Assembly (NCBI RefSeq): GCF_026914265.1
Contig: NC_069131.1
Span: forward strand, 3,197,501 to 3,261,500
Length of the DNA: 64,000 nt
From: Mya arenaria
Taxonomy: Eukaryota > Mollusca > Bivalvia > Myida > Myidae
Reading direction: 5' to 3'
Part shown: positions 1 to 10,578 of the stretch, piece by piece
Layout of the letters: each line of letters starts with the position of its first letter
Position numbering within the stretch: the first letter of the stretch is position 1
Notes under the pieces: model-generated
The model's database searches: none
What the model was told of the DNA's origin: nothing
Seen by the model: only the letters and a program-made list of their open reading frames with translations
Position numbers and translations under genes: made by a program

Positions 1-204
1 TCAAATGTCAAAGGTCAATACCGTGGTGACCTTGAGATAACCCTCAGTTGAAAATCGGTTTCCGATCAATATATGAAGAACACTAAGGCACAAGGATCTA
101 GTTTACTAGGTTTATAGGTCATGACCATATGAACTCTATTTATTTTGAGGTCAGTGGTCGTGGTGACCTTCAGTTGAAGATCGGTTTACGCTTTGACTCT
201 GTGA
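1..204. repeat. Dispersed repeat fragment with TGACCTT motifs
   Basis: The stretch contains two related pieces (around 14-60 and 152-185) sharing GTGGTGACCTT and CAGTTGAA followed by ATCGGTTT. This is the style of repeat seen elsewhere in the window at 7.0-7.5 kb and 58.7-59.6 kb. No gene is visible. It runs directly into the 38-bp array. Confidence 0.5.
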
Positions 205-3200
205 TCTGCGATAGTTGCCTGGTCGTACGACACAGTCCCTGTTATGCGATAAGTCACTTATTCTACGGCGCAATCCCTGTTCAGCGATATTTAACTTATT
301 CTACGACGCAATCTATGTTCTGCGATAGGTGTGTTGTCCCACGACGCAATTCCTGTTCTGCGATAGGTGCCTGGTCCCACGACGCATTCTGTTCTGCAAT
401 ATGTGCCCAGTCTCACGACGCATTTTCCGTTCTGTGATAAGTGCCCGGTCCCACGACGCAATCCCTGTTCTGCGATAGGTACCCAGTACTTCGACGAAAT
501 CCCATTTCTGCGATAGGTACCCAGTCCTTCGACGAAATCCCTGTTCTGCGATAGGTGCCTGGTCCCAAGACATAATCCCTGTCCTGTGATATGTGCCTGG
601 TCCCCCCACGCATTCCCTGTGCCTGGTCCCACGACCTTATCCCTGTTCTGCGATATGTGCCTACTCCGACGACGCAATCCCTGTTCTGCGATATGTGCCT
701 GGTCCCACGACGCATTCCCTGTGTCGCGATATGTGCCTGGTCCGACGGCGCATTTCCTGTTCTGCGAGAGGTGCTTTGTGCTACGAAGCAATCCCTGTTC
801 TGCGATATGTGCTTGGACCTACGACGCAATCCCTGTTCTGCGAAAGGTGCTTTGTGCTGCGAAGCAATGCCTGTTCTGCGATGGGTGCCTGGTTCCAAGA
901 TGCCTTCGCTGTTCTGCGATAGGTACCCGGTCCAACGATGTAATCCCTATTCTGCGATAGGTGCCCGGTCCCCCGACAAAATTCCTGTTTTGCGATAGGT
1001 GCCCGGTCTCACGAGGCAATCCCTGTTCTGTGATAGTTGCCTGGTACCCCACGCATTCCCTGTTCTGCGATATGTGCCTAGTCCCACGAAGCATACCTTG
1101 TTCTGTGATAGGTGCCTGGTCCCTGACGAAATCCCTGTTCTGCGATGTGTGCCTGGTCACACGACGCATTTCCTATTCTGCGTTTTGTGCCCGGTCCCAC
1201 GACTCAATCCCTTTTTTGCAGTAAGTGCCTGGTCCCATGACGCAATCCCTGATCTGCGGAATGTAACTTATCCATGAGGCAATCCCTATTCTGAAAAAGG
1301 TGCCTTTTTTCTACGGCGCTATCCCTGTTTTGCGATCGGTTACTTTCTCTACGACGCAATCCATGTTCTGCGTTATGTGCCTAATTCTACGACAAAGTCC
1401 CTGTTCTGCGATAGGTTACTTATTCTACGATGCAATCCCTGTTCTGTGTTATGTGCCTAATTCTACGACGCAATCTCTTATCTGCGATAGGTGTGTAGTC
1501 CCACGACGCAATCCCTGTTCCATGATGTGTGCCTGGTCCAAAGACGCATTCCCTGTTCTGCGACAGGTACCTATTTCTACGACGCATTCCCTGTTCTGCG
1601 AAAGGCGACTAGTCCCCGACGCATTCCCTGTTTTACGATATGTGACAGGTCCTACGACGCAATCTCTGTTCTGCTGTAGGTGTTTAGTCCCACGACGCAA
1701 TCCCTGTTCTGCGATAGGTGCCCGTACCCACGACGCATTCTCTTTTCTGTAATAGGTGCCCGGTCCCACGACGCATTCCCTGTTCTGCGACAGGTGCCTG
1801 GTCCCATGACGATATCGCTTTTCTGCGATATGTGCCTGGTCCCACGACGATATCCCAGTCCTGCGTTAGTTGCCTGGTCCCAAGACGCATTCCCTGTTCT
1901 GTGATAGGTGACTGGTCCCCCGACGCATTCCCTGTTCTGCGAGAGGTACCTGGTCCCACGACGCATTTTCTGTTCTGCGAAAGGTGCCTAGTCCCCCGAC
2001 GCATTCCCTGTTCTGCGATATGTGCCTGGTACCACGACGCAATCCCTGTTCTGCGATAGGTGCCTATACCCACGGCGCATTCCCTTTTCTGTGATAGGTG
2101 CCCGGTCCCATGACGATATCCCTTTTCTGCAAAAGGTGCCTGGTCCCACGACGCATTCCCTGTTTTGCGAAAGGTGCGTAGTCCCCAGACGCATTTCCTG
2201 TTTTGCGATATGTGCCTGTTCCCACGACGTTATCCCTGTTCTGCAATATGTACCTTGTCCCACGACGCATTTCCTGTTCTGCGATAGGTACCTTATTCTA
2301 TGACGCATTCCCTGTTCTGCGAAAGATGTCTACTCCCCCGACGCATTCCCTGATATACGATATGTGATTGGCCCCACGACGCAATCTCTGTTTTGCGAAA
2401 GGTGCCCGGTCCCATGACGCAATCTCTGTTCTGCGATAGGTGCCTGTACCCACGGCGCATTCCCTTTTCTGTGATAGGTGCCCGGTCCCATGACGATATC
2501 CCAGTCCTGCGTTAGTTGCCTGGTCCCACGACGCAATCCCTGTTCTGTGATAGGTGACTGGTCCCACGAAGCATTCCCTTTTCTGTGATAGGTGCCCGGT
2601 CCCATGACGATATCCCAGTCCTGCGTTAGTTGCCTGGTCCCACGACGCATTCCCTGTTCTGTGATAGGTGACTGGTCCCACGACGCATTCCCTGTTCTGC
2701 GAGAGGTACCTGGTCCCACGACGCATTCCCTGTTCTGTGAAAGGTGCCTAGTCCCCCGACGCATTCCCTGTTCTGCGATATGTGCCTGGTACCACGACGT
2801 AATCCCTGATCTGCAATATGTACCTGGTCCCACGATGCATTCCCTGTTCTGCGATAGGTACCTAATTCTACGACACAATCCCTGTTCTGCGAAAGGTGCC
2901 TAGTCCCCCGACCTATTCCCTGTTCTGCGATATGTGCCTGGTACCACGACTTAATCCCTGATCTGCAATATGTACCTGGTCCCACGATGCATTCCCTGTT
3001 CTGCGATAGGTACCTAATTCTACGACACAATCCCTGTTCTGCGAAAGGTGCCTAGTCCCCCGACCTATTCCCTGTTCTGCGATATGTGCCTGGTACCACG
3101 ACGTAATCCCTGATCTGCAATATGTACCTGGTCCCACGACGCATTCCCTGTTCTGCGATAGGTACCTAATTCTACGACGCATTCCCTGTTCTGCGAAAGA

Positions 3201-6200
3201 TGTTCCGACGCATTCCCTGTTTTACGATATGCGATTGGTCCTACGACGCAATCCCTGTTTTGCGAAAGGTGCCCGGTCCAACGAAGCATTCCCTGTTCTG
3301 CGATAGGTACCTTATTCTATGACGCACTCCCTGTTCTGCGAAAGATGTCTAGTCCCCCGACGCATTCCCTGTTTAACGATATGTGATTGGTCTTACGACT
3401 TAATCCCTGTTTTGCGAAAGGTGCCCGGTTCCACGACGCAATCCCTGTTCTGCGATAGGTGCCTATACCCACGGTGCATTCCCTTTTCTGTGATAGGTGC
3501 CCGGTCCCACGAAGCATTCCCTGTTCTGCGACAGGTGCCTGGTCCCATGACGATATCCCTTTTCTGCGATATGTGCATGGTCCCACGACGCATTTCCTGT
3601 TCTGTGATAGGTGACTGGTCCCATGACGCATTCCCTGTTATGCGATAGGTGCCTGGTTCCATGACGCATTCCCTGTTATGCGATAGGTGCCTGGTTCCAT
3701 GACGCATTCCCTGTTATGCGATAGGTGCCCGGTCCCATGACGATATCCCTTTTCTGCGATAGGTGCCTGACTCCAAGATGCATTTCCTGTTTTGCGATAG
3801 GTGCCTGGTTCCATGACGCATTCCCTGTTATGCGATAGGTGCCTGGTTCCACGACGCATTCCCTGTTATGCGACAGGTGCCTAGTTCCATGACGCATTCC
3901 CTGTTATGCGATAGGTGCCTGGTTCCATGACGCATTCCCTGTTATGCGATAAGAACTGGTCCCACGTCGCATTCCCTGTCATGCGATAGGTGCCTGACTC
4001 CAAGACGCATTCCCTGTTATGCGATAGGTGCCTGGTTCCATGACGCATTCCTTGTTATGCGATAAGAACTGGTCCCACGTCGCATTCCCTGTCATGCGAT
4101 TGGTGCCTGACTCCAAGACGCATTCCCTGTTATGCGATAGGTGCCTGGTTCCATTACGCATTCCCTGTCACGCGATAGGTGCCTGGTTCCATGACGCATT
4201 CCCTGTCATGCGATAGGTGCCTGGTTCCACGGGTTCCATGACGCGTTCCCTGTTATGCGATAGGTGCCTGGTTACATGACGCGTTCCCTGTTATGCGATA
4301 GGTGCCTGGTTCCATGACGCATTCCCTGTCATGCGATAGGTGCCTGGTTCCACGACGCATTCCCTGTCATGCGATAGGTGCCTGGTTCCACGACGCATTC
4401 CCTGTTATGCGATAGGTGCCTGGTTCCATGACGCATTCCCTGTTATGCGATAAGAACCTTGTCCCACGTCGCATTCCCTGTTATGCGATAGGTGCCTGGT
4501 TCCATGACGCATTCCCTGTTATGCGATAAGAACTGGTCCCACGTCGCATTCCCTGTCATGCGATAGGTGCCTGACTCCAAGACGCATTCCCTGTTATGCG
4601 ATAGGTGCCCGGTTTTATGACGCATTCACTGTCATGTGATAGGTGCCTGGTTCCATGACGCATTCCCTGTTATGCGATAGGTGCCTGGTTCCATGACGCA
4701 TTCCCTGTCACGCGATAGGTGCCTGGTTCCATGACGCATTCCCTGTCATGCGATAGGTGCCTGGTTCCACGGGTTCCATGACGCGTTCCCTGTTATGCGA
4801 TAGGTGCCTGGTTACATGACGCGTGCCCTGTTATGCGATAGGTGCCTGGTTCCATGACGCATTCACTGTCATGCGATAGGTGCCTGGTTCCACGACGCAT
4901 TCCCTGTCATGCGATAGGTGCCTGGTTCCACGACGCATTCCCTGTTATGCGATAGGTGCCTGGTTCCACGACGCATTCCCTGTCATGCGATAGGTGCCTG
5001 GTTCCATGACGCATTCCCTGTCATGCGATAGGTGCCTGGTTCCATGACGCATTCCCTGTTATGCGATAGGTGCCTGGTTCCATGACGCATTCACTGTCAT
5101 GCGATAGGTTCCTGGTTCCAGCATTCCCTGTTATGCGATAGGTGCCTGGTTCCACGACGCATTCCCTGTCATGCGATAGGTGCCTGGTTCCATGACGCAT
5201 TCCCTGTTATCCGATAGGTGCCTGGTTCCAGCATTCCCTGTTATGCGATAGGTGCCTGGTCCCATGACGCATTCCCTGTTATGCGATAGGTGCCTGGTTC
5301 CATGACGCATTCCCTGTTATGCGATAGGTGCCTGGTTCCATGACGCATTCCCTGTTATGTGATAGGTGCCTGGTTCCATGACGCATTCCCTGTTATGCGA
5401 TAGGTGCCTGGTTCCATGACGCATTCCCTGTTATCCGATAGGTGCCTGGTTCCATGACGCATTCCCTGTTATGCGATAAGAACCTTGTCCCATGTCGCAT
5501 TCCCTGTTATGCGATAGGTGCCTGGTTCCATGACGCATTCCCTGTTATGCGATAAGAACTGGTCCCACGTCGCATTCCCTGTCATGCGATAGGTGCCTGA
5601 CTCCAAGACGCATTCCCTGTTATGCGATAGGTGCCTGGTTCCATGACGTATTCCCTGTCATGCGATAGGTGCCTGGTTCCATGACGCATTCCCTGTTATG
5701 CGATAAGAACTGGTCCCACGTCGCATTCCCTGTCATGCGATAGGTGCCTGACTCCAAGACGCATTCCCTGTTATGCGATAGGTGCCTGGTTCCATGACGT
5801 ATTCCCTGTCATGCGATAGGTGCCTGGTTCCATGACGCATTCCCTGTTATGCGATAAGAACTGGTCCCACGTCGCATTCCCTGTCATGCGATAGGTGCCT
5901 GACTCCAAGACGCATTCCCTGTTATGCGATAGGTGCCTGGTTCCATGACGCATTTCCTGTCATGCGATAGGTGCCTGGTTCCATGACGCATTCCCTGTGA
6001 TGCGATAGGTGCCTGGTTCCATGACGCATTCCCTGTTATGCGATAGGTGCCTGGTTCCATGACGCATTCCCTGTCATGCGATAGGTGCCTGGTTCCATGA
6101 CGCATTCCCTGTCATGCGATAGGTGCCTGGTTCCACGGGTTCCATGACGCGTTCCCTGTTATGCGATAGGTGCCTGGTTCCATGACGCGTTCGCTGTTAT

Positions 6201-7016
6201 GCGATAGGTGCCTGGTTCCATGACGCATTCCCTGTCATGCGATAGGTGCCTGGTTCCACGACGCATTCCATGTCATGCGATAGGTGCCTGGTTCCACGAC
6301 GCATTCCCCGTTATGCGATAGGTGCCTGGTTCCATGATGCATTCCCTGTCATGCGATAGGTGCCTGGTTCCATGACGCATTCCCTGTTATGCGATAGGTG
6401 CCTGGTTCCATGACGCATTCCCTGTCATGCGATAGGTGCCTGGTTCCATGACGCATTCCCTGTCATGCGATAGGTTCCTGGTTCCATGACGCATTCCCTG
6501 TCATGCGATAGGTTCCTGGTTCCATGACGCAATCCCTGTTATGCGTTAGGTTCCTGGTTCGAAGACGCATTCTCTGTTATGCGTTAGGTTCCTGGTTCGA
6601 AGACGCATTCCCTGTCATGCGATAGGTGCCTGGTTCCATGACGCATTCCCTGTTATGCGATAGGTGCCTGGTTCCATGACGCATTCCCTGTTATGCGAAA
6701 GGTGCCTGGTTCCACGACGCATTCCCTGTTATGAGATAAGAACCTTGTCCCACGTCGCATTCCCTGTTATGCGATAGGTGCCTGGTTCCATGACGCATTC
6801 CCTGTCATGCGAAAGGTGCCTGGTTCCACGACGCATTCCCTGTTATGCGATAAGAACTGGTCCCACGTCGCATTCCGTGTTATGCGATAAGAACTGGTCC
6901 CACGTCGCATTCCGTGTTATGCGATAAGAACTGGTCCCACGTCGCATTCCGTGTTATGCGATAAAAACTGGTCCCACGTCGCATTCCGTGTTATGGGATA
7001 GGTCCCTGGTTCCAAG
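205..7016. repeat. 38-bp minisatellite/satellite array, about 6.8 kb
   Basis: Tandem units of 38 bp built around GCGATAGGTGCCTGGT and GACGCATTCCCTGT; the length implies roughly 180 copies. Up to about 3640 the units are divergent (TTCTGCGATA form). From there to the end they are much more uniform (TTATGCGATA / GGTTCCATGACG form). The uniform part also shows higher-order blocks that recur with an AAGAACTGGTCCCACGTC variant, for example near 3955, 4065, 4530, 5545, 5705 and 5850. The many overlapping open frames on both strands are a by-product of a stop-poor unit whose length is not a multiple of three. The array ends with a degenerate unit near 7010. Confidence 0.95.
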
Positions 7017-7019
7017 ACT

Positions 7020-7610
7020 TCTTTTTTTCGTAACAGTAATCTTGACCTTGACCCTAAGGCCCAAAACACAATCGCATGGACGTCCTCGATTAACTCGTTC
7101 TACATACCAAGTTTGATTTAGATACAATATGTCAACCCCAACTAAAGGTATAAAGTTCCAACCGGTTATCTATTTTTATTAGCAATGACCATCAACCTAG
7201 AGGCACCAAAACAATCCCATGAAAGGTCTCCAGAAACTCTTTTATATTCTTAGTTTAAGTTTGGTCACAATGTGTCAACCCAATCAGTTGTCACATTTTT
7301 CTATTTTTAGCAACATCGACCTTGACCTTGACCATGACTTTCAGGGTCCTTAACACAAGCCCATGAAATGTCTCTTACTATATACCAAGTGTGGTCGCAA
7401 TATGTCAACCCTAACTTAAAATATTCAGTACCAACCATTTTTCTATTTAAAGTAGCAGTGACCTTGACCTTGATACTAGGGGCTCCGGACGCCATTGCAA
7501 AGGTCCACATAAACAATAAGTTTGGTCTTTATATGTCAAACCTAATTAAAACTGTTCGAAACCATAGGTGAGGTTGACGCCGCCCTCACGCCCGAACAGA
7601 AACGGCATTC
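7020..7610. repeat. Dispersed element with four roughly 145-bp internal units
   Basis: Units begin near 7030, 7183, 7316 and 7457 with (T)GACCTTGACCTTGA or decayed forms, followed by a CCAAGTTTGGT-like segment and ATGTCAACCC. The segment closes near 7570 with GTGAGGTTGACGCCGCC, the kind of tail seen at the end of related elements here (about 29205). Nothing coding is supported; the short open frames at 7307-7571 lie wholly in the repeat. Confidence 0.65.
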
Positions 7611-7776
7611 TAATAACCAACTTTTCCTTTGTGAAAACCCGGTTAAAAAGGTAAAGCTAAAAATGAAACAAGTTTAATATCACAGACCATTATTCAATAG
7701 CATACTCTAAATACAATGTAGTCATTGATCAAAGACTTGGAGATTTGGTGTATGAACATCCTTTGAATGGAGGATA

Positions 7777-8273
7777 TTTTCTCCCACCTCAGATAAGTAG
7801 ATCCAATAATTTAACCATGCTAGAAATTCTTTTCTCCCACCTCAGATAAGTAGAGCCAATAATTTAACCATGCTAGAAATTCTTATCTTGCCCACGGGCG
7901 AAGATAAAATGCCCGTATTGAACTCCTTTTTAATGGTCACCACATTGTAATTGCCACCCTTATTAAAGACTGCCATCTGTAGCATCATGGAAACCTTGTC
8001 TTGTGGCAAGATTTAGAACGCTTATCAATCATTTCTCGCTTCAAATGTCACCATAGAACAGTTTTCACGCGCCTTTCAAGGGATAATGCCTCGCTCTCCT
8101 TAGGACTACTTAAAGACCGATTTGACTATTAACATAATCTGAATCACTGCGCGCATATCCATGACAACCACGAATTATTGCATATCCATACGCAATTATT
8201 TTTACTAAGCACAAAAGAGGTCCAGCAAAAAATACATTTTTACTTAATTTTGTTTAACTGAGGTGGGAGAAAA
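7777..8273. mobile_element. Candidate inverted-repeat DNA element
   Basis: TTTTCTCCCACCTCAG at the left (7777-7792) is the reverse complement of CTGAGGTGGGAGAAAA at the right (8258-8273). The left end is tandemly duplicated with a 53-bp period (second copy from about 7830). No transposase frame is visible between the ends and no clear target duplication was found, so this would be a non-autonomous element. Confidence 0.5.
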
Positions 8274-8304
8274 AACATCTACCATAGCCGCTCGTGTAAG
8301 ATAG

Positions 8305-8390
8305 ATTCATCCCAACCCTCGCGCAGGGTGTTTTGCGGAAACTCGTTAAACCTCGTTTCCGCAAAACACCCTACGCTCGGATCGGAATGA
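8305..8390. repeat. Foldback with perfect 18-bp arms
   Basis: Arms at 8325-8342 (AGGGTGTTTTGCGGAAAC) and 8355-8372 are perfect reverse complements around a 12-base loop. The pairing continues imperfectly outward (GATTCATCCC on the left against GGATCGGAATGAAC on the right). It lies between the inverted-repeat element and the 3' end of the SETMAR-like gene. Confidence 0.6.
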
Positions 8391-8647
8391 ACCTATTTTA
8401 AACTCTCGACCATGGAAGATACTTATAGTCTACATACATAGTGTACAAAAATATTATATAACAATATTCTTTGTAGATTTAAACACATATTAACATACGA
8501 TATATATTTAAAGGTAACATTTACGCTTTCCTATAAATGTATTTTCCAGGGAAGTGATAAATTGCTTTCACAACAAGTGTATATATAAACATTATACTAG
8601 AATAATTTCAATGTACACTAGACAGTAAAACAGTGAATGGGTTTCTA

Positions 8648-8653
8648 TTTATT
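8648..8653 (-). promoter_or_regulatory. Possible poly(A) signal of the SETMAR-like gene
   Basis: AATAAA on the minus strand, about 40 bases past the stop codon at 8691. The position is reasonable, but the hexamer is common in AT-rich DNA. Confidence 0.4.
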
Positions 8654-8690
8654 TCATTATATTATTGTTCTAAAAACAAATTCTGACAAA

Positions 8691-9428
8691 TTAAAATGCA
8701 AACAAATGGCCTGGCAGAAATCCTCTGCAGTTGGATGAATTACAATGACACACGGTCTTTGACAGGTCTAAATGTGAGTTCCCTACACCATGACCATAGT
8801 CATACGTCACTTCCTGCCCCGCGGGTAGGTCGAGTGACGCGAAGAGGCATACGTGGGGAATATTGTTTGCAATTCTTACTGGGACTAATGACAAATTGGG
8901 CTCACAAGAATGGCTGATGAACCTCCCGATATTGCCTCTGTAGCGGGGATAAATGTAAGTACAACTAACACCAGAAGCAAGGTGCTCTTTGAGAACAAAC
9001 AAGTAGTTTTTGTCACTGTCATTCAGAGAAGTTGCTATTTTACGAGCTTCTGTTTCGGAACATATTTCTCCCGCGTATTCACACAAAAATTGTCCGCGTT
9101 TGACGCCTTCCAAGACTCGAACACAAAATCCTTTGCGACTGTCTTCAAACACTTCCATTTTCACTTTAATCCCATGTTGCACAACCCGGTTAACGCAAGT
9201 CTGCGAGCAGCAACAATGTCTCGTGCATTCCTGGATGACAGCAAGGTTACCACTGCATGTGGCTTCGTTCTTGACACACCCGTCCGTGGTGTATAACAGT
9301 CCGTATTTCACACAGGGGCACGTCCTACCCTCGAAATTGTCACAATCGATTTCACAACCGCAGCCAGTGGCGTTCTCCTCGAAATCGTCCGGGTTAATAC
9401 CAGGACCAGGTATATTGCACGGTACATA
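8691..9428 (-). CDS. SETMAR-like exon 2 (pre-SET, SET, post-SET, stop)
   Basis: 738 bp encoding residues 27-271. Coding starts directly after the acceptor (TTTCAG, minus strand) with TAT GTA CCG and ends at TAA 8693-8691. The frame is open throughout, so almost the whole enzyme comes from one exon. Confidence 0.9.
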   Translation of the reverse strand, partial: YVPCNIPGPGINPDDFEENATGCGCEIDCDNFEGRTCPCVKYGLLYTTDGCVKNEATCSGNLAVIQECTRHCCCSQTCVNRVVQHGIKVKMEVFEDSRKGFCVRVLEGVKRGQFLCEYAGEICSETEARKIATSLNDSDKNYLFVLKEHLASGVSCTYIYPRYRGNIGRFISHSCEPNLSLVPVRIANNIPHVCLFASLDLPAGQEVTYDYGHGVGNSHLDLSKTVCHCNSSNCRGFLPGHLFAF

Positions 9429-9441
9429 CTGAAACTAAAGT

Positions 9442-9532
<91 letters not shown>

Positions 9533-10101
9533 TAGTATTTGAAATCATATTTGAGAACAATGATTTACAAAACTACGTTATATTTCAGGTTTATCATGAA
9601 TGCTATGCAATAAAACGTCGTGGTACCTACGAGGGCAGCACCAAGTAGCGCAATACGATATGTATCTGGATCTCGAGTCGAGCAGCGGGCAAAACTAGAT
9701 CATTACTTAAGCTATAGTTCAGTGGCCCGTACTATATGAGTGCATTGAATTTGACAACAAAACTTACAACAAAAGTTTCATATGAATATCTTAAATAGCA
9801 CAGGTTAAAGTATTTACCAGCAGTAGACGCTGTGACTATCACAATACTTAAAATTCTTGTCTCACAAAAACAGGCGATCTAAAATGTTAAGTTTCTTATC
9901 GTAAAGGGAGATAAGTCCTGCAAAGAAATCTGTGTATACCACATCTAATAGTATAATGTAACCGACTTAAATAATAGTTTTCATTTAATAAACATCGAAA
10001 TTTATAGCCTCTATTTAACTCACATCGTTCTGAAGATTATCTGTTGAACTTTCCTCATGCATATATATCGGAAAGTTTTCACATCCCTGCGTTAAATCCA
10101 T
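8691..10101 (-). CDS. SETMAR-like histone lysine N-methyltransferase (whole gene, 2 exons)
   Basis: Predicted nuclear enzyme that transfers methyl groups from S-adenosylmethionine to a histone H3 lysine. Joining exons 10101-10024 and 9428-8691 (phase 0, GTGAGT donor, TTTCAG acceptor) gives 271 aa. Seen in the protein: a pre-SET zinc cluster (GCGCEIDC at 48-55, then TCPC, CTRHCCC and further cysteines to about 104); a SET domain at about 113-240 with CEYAGE, GNIGRFISHSCEPN (191-204) and the catalytic-tyrosine motif YDYG (235-238); and a post-SET CHC...C at 253-260. The N-terminal GCENFP and YVPCNIPGPG stretches match the SETMAR family. The chain ends after post-SET, so the mariner transposase fused in anthropoid primates is absent, as expected. 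An in-frame TAA lies upstream of the ATG. One oddity: the usual Asn of NHSC is Ser (residue 198). Confidence 0.88.
9444..9530. repeat. (TA)n microsatellite in SETMAR-like intron 1
   Basis: About 85 bases of nearly pure TA dinucleotides. The intron (9429-10023) shows nothing else recognisable. Confidence 0.95.
10024..10101 (-). CDS. SETMAR-like exon 1 (start codon)
   Basis: Encodes residues 1-26, beginning MDLTQGCENFPIY and ending in phase 0 before a GTGAGT donor. The GCENFP segment matches the ENLPV-type motif of SETMAR N termini. The in-frame TAA at 10119-10117 supports this ATG. Confidence 0.75.
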
Positions 10102-10425
10102 GGTAACGTTATATAGTTAGCCAATTTTGTCGTGTCTGTTCACCTACAAATGCGCCAGGCCGATTCGATTGATGAATCAGAGTAAACCTCGCTTATCACC
10201 GTTCAAGTATGATATAGTTTCATATTGTTTCACACAAGAATTCAAGGCATGTCTGTTAATCAGGTCATGAGTGTGAGTTAGGAATGAAAATACACTACTA
10301 TGTAATAAATATATGTATGCTATGTAATGAAATGTACGCCCCGTTAGCCGAAAGTCTCATTGGCGTACTGCCGTGGAACAACATCACTGTTAAAATATTA
10401 AATATATCTGCTGGCTTATCCAGTA

Positions 10426-10578
10426 TCAAGATGTGTAGTGCTTTATTCCATGGACAACGCCGACTATCACAGCGTAGAACAGAATCCCACACATGCACGT
10501 GAGCAGCACGAGGAACCGCGCGCGACCGTAGCTGTGTTTCCACGTTCTCAGATCGCCATCTGCATACGCCTTGTTTGC
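10426..10578 (-). CDS. CD225 protein exon 3
   Basis: 153 bp encoding residues 80-129 and a TGA stop. The acceptor TTTCTAG is followed by GCA AAC AAG. It carries the CD225 loop (AYADGD) and the second hydrophobic helix. Confidence 0.87.
   Translation of the reverse strand, partial: ANKAYADGDLRTWKHSYGRARFLVLLTCMCGILFYAVIVGVVHGIKHYTS

Noticed and set aside
129..4625. Many open frames of 60-180 codons on both strands
   Set aside because: All lie in the 38-bp array. The unit lacks stops in several frames and its length is not a multiple of three; the peptides are periodic and have no domain.
8696..9432. Plus-strand frames of 73-140 codons opposite the SET exon
   Set aside because: Shadows of the conserved minus-strand SETMAR-like exon.
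10284..10543. Overlapping plus and minus frames at the CD225 last exon
   Set aside because: They use the wrong frame; the CD225 loop and helix are read in another minus-strand frame bounded by a proper acceptor.
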